A stretch of DNA of 64,000 nt, from NCBI GenBank assembly GCA_017640785.1, contig JAEPPZ010000009.1, positions 124,001-188,000 on the forward strand. Reading direction: 5' to 3'. How positions within the stretch are numbered: position 1 is the first letter of the stretch; each line of letters opens with the position of its first letter. The notes under the pieces are model-generated. The model had not been told where the DNA came from and searched no databases. It saw only the letters and a program-made list of their open reading frames with translations. Shown here one piece after another: positions 32,265 to 41,931 of the stretch. The position numbers and the translations under genes were made by a program. Source of the stretch: Balneola sp. GTDB lineage: Bacteria > Bacteroidota > Rhodothermia > Balneolales > Balneolaceae.

Positions 32265-35259
32265 AAGCAGCTAACCCCGAGATTTCGCGCCCTTCCGCCA
32301 ATTTCTTAAGTTGGGGAACTAAGTCTTCCATCAAAGCCAGTTCTTTGGTTCGGCGTTCTTTCCAACTGAGTTCGAGGGGTTCCAGTAAATCAGTGAGTTT
32401 TTCCCCGTCAAAGATCATACGATTCATAATTTGTTCCACAAAGGTTTTCAGCTCTGCTGTTTCCAAGCCATGTTTATTTGCTATCTCGGCTATTTCTTTA
32501 TTGTGCTTATCAACCTTAAAGGTTTCGTAGCCTTCGCGAAGGGTTTGCACATCTTTACCGCTTTCCCAGTCCAGACTGTTTATATAATCCGTCAGGTCTT
32601 CCTCTTCTTCCATCAGGTTCGCGTTGGACTTCAGTAAGCTAATCACCTGAGCCTTAGACATCTTTTGCTTGGATGGTTTTTTCTGGGTGCTGTCAGCCAC
32701 CAGATTCATAATGTAGTCGTAGTCAATCACCGCAGAGGCAAACAATACAAACTCAAAATCCAGTTGTTGGATATCCTCTGAGGCCTCATCTCCTTTTTTA
32801 TCCTGAATGGCTCGTAATTGTTTCGCAGTTTCTAAATATGAGCTTCTGAATTCCTGTAATGAATCAGCCGGAAGTATGCTCTCAATTTCGGCTTGTTGTT
32901 TTTCATCCAGATCGGTGTATTGATCCAACTGGGTTTTAAGGCGCTGCACTTCCTTAAAGTTCTTTACAAAAGCCACTTTTGCCGCATCTCCTCTTAAACT
33001 ATACACTTCTGAAGGTTCATTTACCAGATTGTGCTCCTGCATAAATTCACCCAGTTTTTCTACAGCTTCCTGATATTTGTCAATAACCACGGGAGCAGGA
33101 TCGACCATCCAGATTTCTTTGGCATTACCTGCATCTTCTCCGGAAAAGAGAGCAATGGCCTGATTAACCAAATCCTGCTGTGAACGGAAATCCAGAATAT
33201 TCCCATACGGCTTACTATCGTTTAACACACGGTTGGTACGGGAGAAAGCTTGTATTAAACCATGATACCGAAGGTTTTTATCTACGTACAGCGTATTGAG
33301 GTATTTGGAATCAAAACCGGTTAACAGCATATCTACCACAATGGTAATATCAATCTTGTTTTTATGCGGATAATCTTTGTTGCTGTATTTCTGATTCTTG
33401 ATACGACTTTGTACATCCTGATAGTATAAATCAAAATCGTTAATGCTGTGATTGGTCCCGTATTGCTCATTATAGTCATTAATGATCTCAATCAGAGCTT
33501 GCTTCTTTTCTTCTGGATTATGCTTGTTGTCTTCTTTTTCCTGAGCTAAATCTTCCTGGAGTTGTTTGATATCTTCCGCATTCTTTTGGCTTTTTTGATC
33601 GCCATCTTTTGCAATCAATTGCGCAGGAGGAGAAAATACACACGCAATATTTAATGGAGCATAGTCTTCATCTTCGAAACTCTTTTCTTTCTGAAGTGCC
33701 CTAAACAAACGATAATACTCAATAGCATCATTAATGGATGACGTAGCGAAAACGGCATTGAACTTTCGTTGGTTAGTTGCCGCATTATGTTTGTTTATAA
33801 TAGCTTCAGCAACGGCTTGTTGTGTAATGCCTTCGCCAGGCTTCACAAGCTTCTCATCTTTGCCTTTGAAATAATCGATATGGAAACGTAATACATTTCG
33901 GTCATCGATGGCATGAGTTATGGTGTATGCATGAAGTTCCTTTTCAAAAATGGTCTTCGTAGTCTTGTAGTATTCAACCTCACCTTCACGCACTTTATAG
34001 GTGGCATTATCATCAAAAATGGGAGTTCCGGTAAACCCGAATAACTGAGCTTTAGGAAAGAACTCTTTAATTGCCTTATGGTTTTCGCCAAACTGAGAAC
34101 GATGACACTCATCAAAAATGAATACCATGCGTTTATCACTTAATGGCTCTAACCGTTCTTTGTAGTTCTTTTTATAAGTTCCATCTAATGCCAGCCCTAA
34201 TTTCTGTATTGTCGTCACAATCACCTTATCTTCATAAGAAGTAGAGAGTAATCGTCTCACCAACATTTCGGTATTAGTATTTTCTTCTACACTGCCTTCC
34301 TGGAACTTGTTGAACTCTTCACGAGTCTGTCTATCCAAATCTTTACGATCTACAACAAACAAACATTTCTCAATCTCCGGATTACTTTTTAATAGTGTTG
34401 AAGCCTTAAAAGAAGTAAGCGTTTTCCCACTTCCCGTTGTATGCCAAATATAACCATTTCCCCGATTCTCATTAATGCAGTCCACAATCCTTTTCACAGC
34501 ATAAATCTGATAGGGTCGCATCACCAGCATTTTCTGCTCACTTTCCACCAATACCATATACTTACTGATCATTTCAGCCAGAGTACATTTGGACAGAAAT
34601 TTCTTCGTGAACGGTTCAAGATGCGTTATTTTCTTATTGTCTTCATCTGCCAATTGATAGATGGGGAGGAATTGCTCATCTGCATTAAATTGAAAATGCT
34701 GTTTTTTGTTATTGGCGAAGTAAATAGTGTTACTTCTGTTGCTTACAATAAACAACTGCATAAAACACATCAGAGAATTGCCATAACCGTTGCCGGGTTC
34801 ATTCTTATAATCCACAATTTGCTGCATGGCTTTACGCGGAGAAATATCCAGTCTCTTCAATTCGATCTGAACCACCGGTAACCCATTAATCAACAGAATT
34901 ATATCATACCGCTGATTGCTGTTTTCGGTATTCATTCGTAACTGGGTAATCACCTCAAAGTCATTCTTACACCAATCCTTAATGTTTACCAGAGTATAAT
35001 GTAGAGGAGTACCGTCTTCCCGCTGGAAATATTGTTGTTCCCGAAGCTTTTTGGAAGCTTCAAAAACGTCCGGCTCAATGATATCTTCTCTAAGTCTTAG
35101 AAATTCATTTTCTGAAAGACGTACTCGATTCAGTGTTTCAAACTTCTTTTTGAAGTTTTCCTCAAGAGCGTACCTGTCTGTAATATCAGATCTGTAAGTA
35201 TACTTAAGCTCTTGTAGATACTTAACTAAACTTTCTTCTATCTGGTGTTCTTTGATCAT
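32257..35259 (-). CDS. hsdR: Type I restriction endonuclease subunit R (second system)
   Basis: Role: translocase-nuclease of the second complex. Seen in 1000 aa from the ATG at 35259 (MIKEHQIEESLVKYL; the frame is open 16 codons further, but that stretch is not conserved-looking). PD-(D/E)XK nuclease: NQRYDIILLINGLPVVQIEL with Asp about 119 and Glu-x-Lys at about 133-135. Walker A TTGSGKT at about 272-278, DECH box IFDECHRSQFG at about 383, FGFTGTPIFDDN, VVDMLLTGFDSKYLN and GLIQAFSRTNRVL. The C-terminal 250 residues are charged helices that dock to the methylase. First gene of a five-gene minus-strand operon hsdR-hsdS-ATPase-hsdM-HTH. Confidence 0.94.
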   Translation of the reverse strand: MIKEHQIEESLVKYLQELKYTYRSDITDRYALEENFKKKFETLNRVRLSENEFLRLREDIIEPDVFEASKKLREQQYFQREDGTPLHYTLVNIKDWCKNDFEVITQLRMNTENSNQRYDIILLINGLPVVQIELKRLDISPRKAMQQIVDYKNEPGNGYGNSLMCFMQLFIVSNRSNTIYFANNKKQHFQFNADEQFLPIYQLADEDNKKITHLEPFTKKFLSKCTLAEMISKYMVLVESEQKMLVMRPYQIYAVKRIVDCINENRGNGYIWHTTGSGKTLTSFKASTLLKSNPEIEKCLFVVDRKDLDRQTREEFNKFQEGSVEENTNTEMLVRRLLSTSYEDKVIVTTIQKLGLALDGTYKKNYKERLEPLSDKRMVFIFDECHRSQFGENHKAIKEFFPKAQLFGFTGTPIFDDNATYKVREGEVEYYKTTKTIFEKELHAYTITHAIDDRNVLRFHIDYFKGKDEKLVKPGEGITQQAVAEAIINKHNAATNQRKFNAVFATSSINDAIEYYRLFRALQKEKSFEDEDYAPLNIACVFSPPAQLIAKDGDQKSQKNAEDIKQLQEDLAQEKEDNKHNPEEKKQALIEIINDYNEQYGTNHSINDFDLYYQDVQSRIKNQKYSNKDYPHKNKIDITIVVDMLLTGFDSKYLNTLYVDKNLRYHGLIQAFSRTNRVLNDSKPYGNILDFRSQQDLVNQAIALFSGEDAGNAKEIWMVDPAPVVIDKYQEAVEKLGEFMQEHNLVNEPSEVYSLRGDAAKVAFVKNFKEVQRLKTQLDQYTDLDEKQQAEIESILPADSLQEFRSSYLETAKQLRAIQDKKGDEASEDIQQLDFEFVLFASAVIDYDYIMNLVADSTQKKPSKQKMSKAQVISLLKSNANLMEEEEDLTDYINSLDWESGKDVQTLREGYETFKVDKHNKEIAEIANKHGLETAELKTFVEQIMNRMIFDGEKLTDLLEPLELSWKERRTKELALMEDLVPQLKKLAEGREISGLAAYE

Positions 35260-35319
35260 GCAATAAGATAATATTTTAATAATAACTTGATATACCTTAT
35301 TGAACAAAAGAGGAGAGGT

Positions 35320-36207
35320 TTATAATTTTTGTATAACCCCCAACCCCTCAATAACCAATCCGGCATTTACTAAACTGATGGCGGTTTTCTGGGCTTTCTT
35401 GCTGGTTTTGTCGCCGTTGGGTCCGTAAATGGGATCGTCGATGATGGGATAGCCCCAATGTTCTAAATGCAAACGAATCTGGTGGGTGCGTCCGGTTTTA
35501 GGTTCGCATTTAATGATGGCGGAATCTTCTTTTCGTTCTATAACGGTGAAGATGGTTTCAGCAGGCTTGGCGTTGGTCAGGTCGGGATTACTTTCAAAGA
35601 CAAATCCCGTTTTACGCTTGATGGGTGTGTTAATGATCACTGAATCTTCTTCCGGAACTCCCGAGACTTCAGCGAAATAGGTTTTTTGTACTCTGCCTTC
35701 GGCAAACTCTGTCATGGCGCGCTGGGCAAAGGCTTTGGTTTTGGCAAAGAGTACGATTCCCGAAGTCACGGCGTCTAAGCGATGCACAATTTTCAGATCG
35801 GCATAGCCCATATCTTCCAACATAGCCGTGAGTGTATTCTTGAAATAACGTCCTCCCGGATGCATCGGCAACGGCGCGGGTTTATACACGGCGATCCAGT
35901 CGTCAGTTTCCTGCAGGATCTCAATTTCATCCGGCACACTGGGTTCGATAACATTGGGGTTGTGATGGAAAACAGAATCGGATTTTTTGAGCAAGACATC
36001 CGGCGCAGCAGATTCTTCATTCAATCCCACTCTCCCGTTGTGGATCCGTTTTTCCCATTCTGATTCAGCGCGAAAGGGAAATCGAGTGACCATCATCTCC
36101 AGCAATGACTTTCCAACAAATTCGTCCTGAACTTTAAAACGATGTGTGATCGGGTACGGCGATATCAGCCGAACCTTACGACTGTTCAGCTGCTTGTTGG
36201 GAAGCAT
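35320..36207 (-). CDS. RluA-family pseudouridine synthase
   Basis: Role: converts uridine to pseudouridine in rRNA or tRNA. Seen: YPITHRFKVQDEFVGKSLLE, then an S4-like segment (WEKRIHNGRVGLNEESAAPD), IAVYKPAPLPMHPGGRYFKN, and the catalytic motif VHRLDAVTSGIVLFAKT containing the essential Asp, followed by KTYFAEVSG and EPKTGRTHQIRLHLEHWG. The frame is open to 36387, but the first 60 residues there lie inside trhO and look non-native, so I chose the ATG at 36207 (MLPNKQLNSRKV), giving 295 aa and a 32-bp overlap with trhO. The two RNA-modification genes are thus probably co-transcribed. The exact target uridine cannot be told. Confidence 0.88.
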   Translation of the reverse strand: MLPNKQLNSRKVRLISPYPITHRFKVQDEFVGKSLLEMMVTRFPFRAESEWEKRIHNGRVGLNEESAAPDVLLKKSDSVFHHNPNVIEPSVPDEIEILQETDDWIAVYKPAPLPMHPGGRYFKNTLTAMLEDMGYADLKIVHRLDAVTSGIVLFAKTKAFAQRAMTEFAEGRVQKTYFAEVSGVPEEDSVIINTPIKRKTGFVFESNPDLTNAKPAETIFTVIERKEDSAIIKCEPKTGRTHQIRLHLEHWGYPIIDDPIYGPNGDKTSKKAQKTAISLVNAGLVIEGLGVIQKL

Positions 36208-37141
36208 GTCGGTCTTTGAAGTCATCGCCGAAATAGTTGTACCATTTGCGGAAAGGTTTAAAGGCATTTTCAGGGTCAAAAGGTCGGCAGTATTCGCTTT
36301 GTTTACATTCGTCACTGCAACACCCTTCCATGATATGCGCGCCTTCTTCTGAGCAGACAAACAGTTTGTTGCATTCCATGTTGGCACAATTCACGTAGGT
36401 ATCGGCCGGTTTTCCGGTGATCTCACATTTGGCGATCGGCGCCAGATCTTTGGGATTTACAGGCACAACGAGGCGATCATCAAACACAAAGCATTTTCCT
36501 TCAAAGTGCTTGCCTTCTTCTTCTTTGGCGTAGCGAAGGATTCCGCCGTGCAACTGGTTTACATCGTCCCAGCCTTGCTCTTTCATCAGCACAGAAAATT
36601 TCTCGCATCGAATTCCGCCGGTGCAATACATCAGTACTTTTTTGTCCTTGGGGATCTCAGCTTCTTCCAGCCACTGCGGAAAGTCAAAGAAGTTTTCGAC
36701 ATCCGGTTTCAACGCCCCTTTAAAGTGACCGATCTTTGATTCATAGTTATTGCGGACATCGATCATCACGTGATCTTCCTCTTCCATCACTCTGCGCCAT
36801 TCAGCCGGAGATAAATGGTTGCCTCCGTCTTTGGGATCAACTCCATCCACATGCAGAGAAACAATTTCTTCTCTGGTCTTACAGATCAACTTGGAAAACG
36901 GGATATAGTCTGATTCATCCGTCTTAAACTCGGTGTTTTCAAATCCCGGGATGGCTCTCAGGTCTGCTTTATACTGCGCCATTTGCTCCGGCGTACCGGC
37001 AGCGGTTCCGTTTATTCCTTCAGAGGAAATATAAATTCGTCCTTTGATGCCTAGGTCTTTGCAGTATTGTTTGTGCTGTTTGGCAAACTGCTCGGGATGC
37101 TCAATCGTATTAAAGTAGTAGTAGAGAATAACTTCGTACAT
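36176..37141 (-). CDS. trhO: tRNA uridine(34) hydroxylase TrhO (rhodanese-like, YceA family)
   Basis: Role: oxygen-dependent hydroxylation of U34 in tRNA to 5-hydroxyuridine. Seen in 321 aa: the N-terminal acylphosphatase-like domain (IEHPEQFAKQHKQYCKDLGI, GRIYISSEGINGTAAG), the rhodanese domain with MIDVRNNYESKIGHFKGA, the active-site loop MYCTGGIRCEKFSVLMKEQG, and a C-terminal Cys-rich tail (CVFDD, CEITGKPADTYVNCANMECN, CCSDECKQ) that probably binds a metal. Length and motifs match the family. It is divergent from the metalloprotease gene at 37243. Confidence 0.94.
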   Translation of the reverse strand: MYEVILYYYFNTIEHPEQFAKQHKQYCKDLGIKGRIYISSEGINGTAAGTPEQMAQYKADLRAIPGFENTEFKTDESDYIPFSKLICKTREEIVSLHVDGVDPKDGGNHLSPAEWRRVMEEEDHVMIDVRNNYESKIGHFKGALKPDVENFFDFPQWLEEAEIPKDKKVLMYCTGGIRCEKFSVLMKEQGWDDVNQLHGGILRYAKEEEGKHFEGKCFVFDDRLVVPVNPKDLAPIAKCEITGKPADTYVNCANMECNKLFVCSEEGAHIMEGCCSDECKQSEYCRPFDPENAFKPFRKWYNYFGDDFKDRHASQQAAEQS

Positions 37142-37242
37142 ATTTCTTAGTGCAATTCTCGTTTAAAATATTATCTTTTCAGTGGAGTTTATCCTACGGG
37201 GCAAAGTTACGAATTTTATATTTAAATAATGTTGAGGCGACT

Positions 37243-38955
37243 ATGGTGTTAAGAGCAAAATTTTTGTGTGGTTTGATGGTTACTGTTTTGCTGGCGGGCT
37301 CAGCATATGGACAAACAAACCGGCACCAGATCCCGGATATTATTCAGGAATTTAAAAAGGGGAACTCGACTGCAGATGATGCGCTTCAACAAATACGGGA
37401 TCATTTTTCAAACGGAGAAATTCATAAATGCTCCGCTATCGAACATATTTTTGTTCATAAGTATAAAGATGAGATCTCTTCTTCGCTTTTAGAACCAAAT
37501 GATCGGTTCAGAGAAAAATCGGCTCAGGCAACTTATACAAGTCCGTCGGGTAAATTTGTACTTACCTATCAAACAGCGGGAGATGATGCTGTCCCTGCAA
37601 CAGATAGCAATACCAATAATGTACCCGATTATATTGAAGAAGCCGGTATAGCAGCAGATTCTACTTACAACTATTTGGTGCAAACGTTGGGTTTTGGTGA
37701 TCCTATCCCGGATGGCAATACTTACGATATTGCTTTTGAAGACCTTCAGTCTGTGTATGGTTTTGCAGAAACTATTGGTGGTGATGGCCCGGGTACTCAA
37801 ATAGTTATCGAAAATGATTTTGTAGGATTTCCTGAGAACGATGATCCGGATGGTGATCAATTAGGAGCTTTAAGAGTAACGATAGCTCATGAGTTTAAAC
37901 ATGCTATTCAGTTTGCTCAAAATAATTTTAACGGAGATTCGGATCTTTGGGCAGAAATGGATGCCACGTTGATGGAAGAAGTGGTCTATGATCTGACTAA
38001 CGATTATTACAATTATTTAGGAGGTGCCGGAGATGTGTTCGGAAGTCCCGGAACTACCGTAGCACCAGGTTCTTACGAAGACATTACATGGGCACTTTAT
38101 TTTCATGAAAAGATAGGAGCAGATTTTTGGCCGGGCGCATGGAGCAGAATTGAGAACAGTATTCCGGATCTGCCGTTATTAGACGCCGTTGAGCAGGAAT
38201 TGTCATCCCGCCAGCTTGATTACACAGAGTCTCTTTTAGAGTTATACTCATGGCATTTTGCTTCGGGAGCTTATAATAATGTTAACTTTGGCTTTGGAGA
38301 GAGTTTGTTTTACCCCACTCCGAATGCGCAAAGAACGGATACTCAAATTGGCGATGTTATGTCATCGGATATAAGCTTAGGAAGGCTTGCCAGCTATTTC
38401 GTAAATGTGAAACCTCCATCTAATCAAACCGGCGACGTTGCCATTATATTAGATACCGATTCTCCTGATATAGCTCTTGCAGTGGTGGCAATTTTTGACA
38501 ATGGCTCTGTTTCATTCGAATATGCAGTACCGGAGGGAGAGTTCATGGTGGTGAAGAAAGAATGGGCTTGGTCTGATATTGATCGGGTAGGAGTAATCGT
38601 GCTTAACGAAAACAGAACGGCATCTCAGACATTCAAGATCAGAATATCATCTACTATTCAGACTTCTGTTTTTGATGATGATACCAGACCTGATGTAACA
38701 GAACTAAAACAGAATTACCCTAACCCTTTTAATCCGAGCACAACTATTCCTGTTAGTATTTCGGAGTTTCAAAAAGTAAAAGTAGATGTTTATGACATGA
38801 CCGGAAGACTGGTGAGATCTGTGTTTAACGGAACGTTGCCAACAGGAAATCATGCATTGTCTGTAAATCTGGAAGACCTGGCTTCAGGAGTCTACATGTA
38901 CCGACTTCAAACCAATGATATGGTTCAGATCAAAAGAATGACACTGGTTAAATAG
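37243..38955 (+). CDS. Secreted metalloprotease-like protein (MXAN_6640 type) with T9SS sorting domain
   Basis: Seen: 570 aa from the ATG at 37243, which gives a proper signal peptide (FLCGLMVTVLLAGSAYGQ); a frame open 31 codons upstream would bury it. Then LTYQTAGDDAVPATDSNTNN, PDYIEEAGIAADSTYNYLVQ, and the zinc-binding helix VTIAHEFKHAIQFAQN (HExxH variant HEFKH) with EMDATLMEEVVYD downstream as likely third ligand. This is the order of the MXAN_6640 family of putative metalloproteases. The C-terminal 80 residues are a sorting domain: LKQNYPNPFNPSTTIPVS, VYDMTGRLVRS, LASGVYMYRLQT and a final TLVK. It should be exported across the outer membrane and anchored or released. Confidence 0.82.
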   Translation: MVLRAKFLCGLMVTVLLAGSAYGQTNRHQIPDIIQEFKKGNSTADDALQQIRDHFSNGEIHKCSAIEHIFVHKYKDEISSSLLEPNDRFREKSAQATYTSPSGKFVLTYQTAGDDAVPATDSNTNNVPDYIEEAGIAADSTYNYLVQTLGFGDPIPDGNTYDIAFEDLQSVYGFAETIGGDGPGTQIVIENDFVGFPENDDPDGDQLGALRVTIAHEFKHAIQFAQNNFNGDSDLWAEMDATLMEEVVYDLTNDYYNYLGGAGDVFGSPGTTVAPGSYEDITWALYFHEKIGADFWPGAWSRIENSIPDLPLLDAVEQELSSRQLDYTESLLELYSWHFASGAYNNVNFGFGESLFYPTPNAQRTDTQIGDVMSSDISLGRLASYFVNVKPPSNQTGDVAIILDTDSPDIALAVVAIFDNGSVSFEYAVPEGEFMVVKKEWAWSDIDRVGVIVLNENRTASQTFKIRISSTIQTSVFDDDTRPDVTELKQNYPNPFNPSTTIPVSISEFQKVKVDVYDMTGRLVRSVFNGTLPTGNHALSVNLEDLASGVYMYRLQTNDMVQIKRMTLVK

Positions 38956-39080
38956 AAATAAATACCAAGCTTCAAATTACAAATAACAATCTGGCTAACT
39001 AGATCACAATAGTATAAACCCCCAGACGTCATCCTGAACTTGTTTCAGGATCTTAGTGGGGGCAATTTTCTATAGTTATG

Positions 39081-39170
39081 GTCATTCCTGCGAAGGCAGG
39101 AATCCGGATCGTTATCAAAGGCATTTTCCTCTAAACCGATCCGGATCTCGGGCATACGCTGCGAGATGAC
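39081..39170 (+). repeat. 90-bp GTCAT...ATGAC element, copy 4
   Basis: Same boundaries, hairpins and 90-bp length; the second hairpin reads ...catacgctgcgagatgac here. Confidence 0.85.
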
Positions 39171-39732
39171 GATTTTGAAATTAACTCAATATCCAATGAG
39201 GAATAAGGAACATCCAAATTCCAGCTAAGAATGTCACGTGAGCGACAATGGACATTGAATGTTCAATATTGGATGTTGAATTACCGCTTACCCACCGGGC
39301 GTGAACGCCCTACTAGCATAAATTTTGATCTGTGATTTTAAACCAGCAGGTCCTTCAGGGCCGGCGGTTTGTGGTTTACCAACCTGTAATCGCTGCAGAT
39401 TAAAATCCCGGACCCTTTCGCGAGCGACAGCGAAGTGATCTCCCGAATAGGATTGGTATATAACTACAGGAGATTGCTTCGTCGTATGCACTCCTCGCAA
39501 AAGGTTAGTTAATTATATTTGAGGACCCCATCTGTCTTCCCCTTGGATAAGGGGAAGGACTTTTTAAATAGATCAGAATAATATAAAAACCCCGACGTCA
39601 TCCTGAGGATACCTCCGAAGGATCTGCACGATTAAAGAGCTAGCTCAAGATTTAATTCATGCCCCCAAACCCGCAGGGCTGAAGCCCTTGCTAGCTTATG
39701 AACGAGGTTTTATTCTATTCTCTATAATTAAC

Positions 39733-39815
39733 GTCATTCCTGCGGAGGCAGGAATCTGGATCGTTCTCACAGGCATGCTCCTCTAAACCAATCCGTATCT
39801 CCACTGCGGAATGCC
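39733..39815 (+). repeat. 90-bp element, copy 5, chimeric or truncated
   Basis: The first 60 bp match the other copies, but after aatccgtatctcc the sequence turns into actgcggaatgcc, the ending of the other 'gtcatcctg' repeat family, so the terminal hairpin is lost. Confidence 0.7.
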
Positions 39816-40252
39816 CTTCTTTTGTACCGACAAAAGTACCAAAAACTCCCGGCGTAGTTCATTCCGTGCCTGTCATCTGCGAAGCGAGGGACAAACCTAA
39901 ATGCTTCGTTCCTCAGCAAGTTTTGCCCGGCTCACTTCTGCCAATGATGACAAGCTATTACTTCATGAACTACATGCCGAAGCAAACGGATAGAACGTAT
40001 TTAACCAATAGTACAAAACCACAGACGTCATCCTGAACTTGTTTCAGGATCTTTGTGGGGGCTGGTAGTTCCATCAAATTTCTCGGCTCCGTTTGCTAAC
40101 CCACCCCCGTCCTCTCCCTAAGATTAAGGAGGGGAGCTCCTTAAGAACACCCAACTTCCAGTTATGAATGTCACATGAGTAACAATGGAAATTGGATGTC
40201 GAGTGTTGAACTCGTTACAGGATCTTAGTGGTGGCTATTTTCTATAACTATG

Positions 40253-40342
40253 GTCATTCCTGCGAAGGCAGGAATCCGGATCGTTATCAAAGGCATATTC
40301 CTCTAAACCAATCCGGATCTCGGGCACACGCCGCGAGATGAC
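40253..40342 (+). repeat. 90-bp GTCAT...ATGAC element, copy 6
   Basis: Intact; 90 bp; same orientation. Its left neighbour sequence (tggctattttctataac) is also close to that of copy 4, so a longer block was copied with it. Confidence 0.85.
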
Positions 40343-40487
40343 GATTTTGAAATTAACTCAATATCCAATGAGGAATAAGGAACATCCAAATTCCACCTAT
40401 GAACGTCATATGAGTAACAATGGACATTGGATGTTGAGTGTTAAGTTAAGTGTGGAAGGCAACTCAACACTAAACACTCAAAACTCA

Positions 40488-41747
40488 TCACTTCTTAGAA
40501 GGCAAAATCTTCCCTTCCACAGCACCGAAGCCAATTCGATAATCATCGTTCTCTGCATATCCCGTCATGATGATATTATCGCCGTCCTGAATGAATTTTC
40601 TTTCCGAGCCGTCATTTAATTGTACAGGCTTGCTTCCTTTCCAGGTAAGTTCCAGCATACTTCCGTAAGAATCCTCAGTATTTCCGCTGATGGTTCCTGA
40701 TGCGTACATATCGCCGGGACGTACATTACAACCGGTAACCGTTTGATGAGCTAATTGCTGAGCCATACTCCAGTACATATGCTTGTAATTTGATGTAGCC
40801 AGTTTGTGTGGTTCGTTTAGATTCTCGTTATCCAGATACACTTCCAGATTGATATCAAAAGTGGAACGGTTTTTCTGATTTAAGTAAGGAAGCACCTCCG
40901 GATCCTGTTCCGGCATATCCAACCTGAATGGAGATAAAGCATCCAGCGTCACGATCCAGGGAGAAATACTGGTTGCCCAGTTTTTGGCAAGAAAAGGTCC
41001 TAGCGGCTGATATTCCCATTTCTGAATATCACGGGCGCTCCAGTCGTTAACCAGAACCATCCCGAAAATATGATCTTCAGCGTTGTCTACGGAAATCGTA
41101 TCACCAAGCTCGTTTCCGGGACCGGTAAAAAAGCCGACTTCCAGTTCAAAATCCAGAAGCTTACTGTCTCCAAATACAGGCTGGTCGGAATCGTTGGGAA
41201 TGGTTTGACCTTTTGGACGATGCAGATCCGTTCCGCTTAACACTATGGAACTAGCACGGCCGTGATAACCAACGGGCAAATGTTTCCAGTTTGGCATCAG
41301 AGCATTGTCCGGGTCGCGAAACATAGATCCTACATTGAATGCGTGTTGCTCAGACGAGTAAAAGTCGGTGTAGTCTCCAATCTCGACAGGCATAATCATT
41401 TCCACATCTTCCATGGGAACAAAAACCCGTGATCTGAGCAGGTCATCATCTCTCAAAGTTGGATTCTCTTTATCGAGGAGACTAGTCAATGTTTGGCGCG
41501 CTTCCTGCCAGGCCGGCTTTCCAAGTCCCATAAAGAAATTGAGAGTAGAATCCTGAAAAGCGAATTGGTCTTTTAAATATTTGCCATCAAATAAACCCGC
41601 TTCATCCAGAACAAAAAGGTCGATCACATAATCACCAATAGCAGAGCACAGATGAATCTCTCCATCTTCTGTTTCGAAAGCGCTGAACGGAAGGTTTTGA
41701 ATTGGAAAATGAGATTCTTTATCAACGGGAATAAATGAAGTAAGCAT
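40488..41747 (-). CDS. fahA: Fumarylacetoacetase
   Basis: Role: last step of tyrosine/phenylalanine breakdown, hydrolysing fumarylacetoacetate to fumarate and acetoacetate. Seen in 419 aa: N-terminal SH3-like domain (HFPIQNLPFSAFETEDGEIH), then YTDFYSSEQHAFNVGSMFR (metal Asp and catalytic His), LDFELEVGFFTGPGNELGD (two metal Glu), and VLVNDWSARDIQKWEYQPLG followed by PFLAKNWATSISPWIV, nearly the same as the animal enzyme. Length matches. It stands alone on the minus strand, with the rest of the tyrosine pathway not in this window. Very confident. Confidence 0.96.
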   Translation of the reverse strand: MLTSFIPVDKESHFPIQNLPFSAFETEDGEIHLCSAIGDYVIDLFVLDEAGLFDGKYLKDQFAFQDSTLNFFMGLGKPAWQEARQTLTSLLDKENPTLRDDDLLRSRVFVPMEDVEMIMPVEIGDYTDFYSSEQHAFNVGSMFRDPDNALMPNWKHLPVGYHGRASSIVLSGTDLHRPKGQTIPNDSDQPVFGDSKLLDFELEVGFFTGPGNELGDTISVDNAEDHIFGMVLVNDWSARDIQKWEYQPLGPFLAKNWATSISPWIVTLDALSPFRLDMPEQDPEVLPYLNQKNRSTFDINLEVYLDNENLNEPHKLATSNYKHMYWSMAQQLAHQTVTGCNVRPGDMYASGTISGNTEDSYGSMLELTWKGSKPVQLNDGSERKFIQDGDNIIMTGYAENDDYRIGFGAVEGKILPSKK

Positions 41748-41931
41748 AAAGTCTTTTGAGATTTAAAAGGTCATCGTAAGGTAAAAAAACCTCGGCTTAG
41801 TTAAGAACTGAAATCAACGGCGTTATAGAATCGGGAACCGGAAAGGTAAAAATTAGTAAATAAAATGTTCGGTGTACTTAAACGTGCTTTTTGTAGCCCA
41901 TCAATAAAGTGCACTAAACAACTTAATATTA

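Larger units (their letters stand above)
38990..40450. repeat. Intergenic mosaic of dispersed repeats (1.5 kb)
   Basis: No supported gene between 38956 and 40487. It contains three 90-bp elements (39081, truncated 39733, 40253); 'gtcatcctgaacttgtttca' blocks (about 39027, 40027) and a variant (about 39597); a 'cttccccttggataagggga' block (about 39537); a 'ccgggcgtgaacgccc' block (about 39295); a 'gcagggctgaagccc' block (about 39678); and 'gacaatgga(c/a)att' blocks (about 39248, 40183, 40417). The stretch 39820-40000 has only an 'ttgtaccgacaaaagtacca' motif and no frame of note. Confidence 0.75.
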
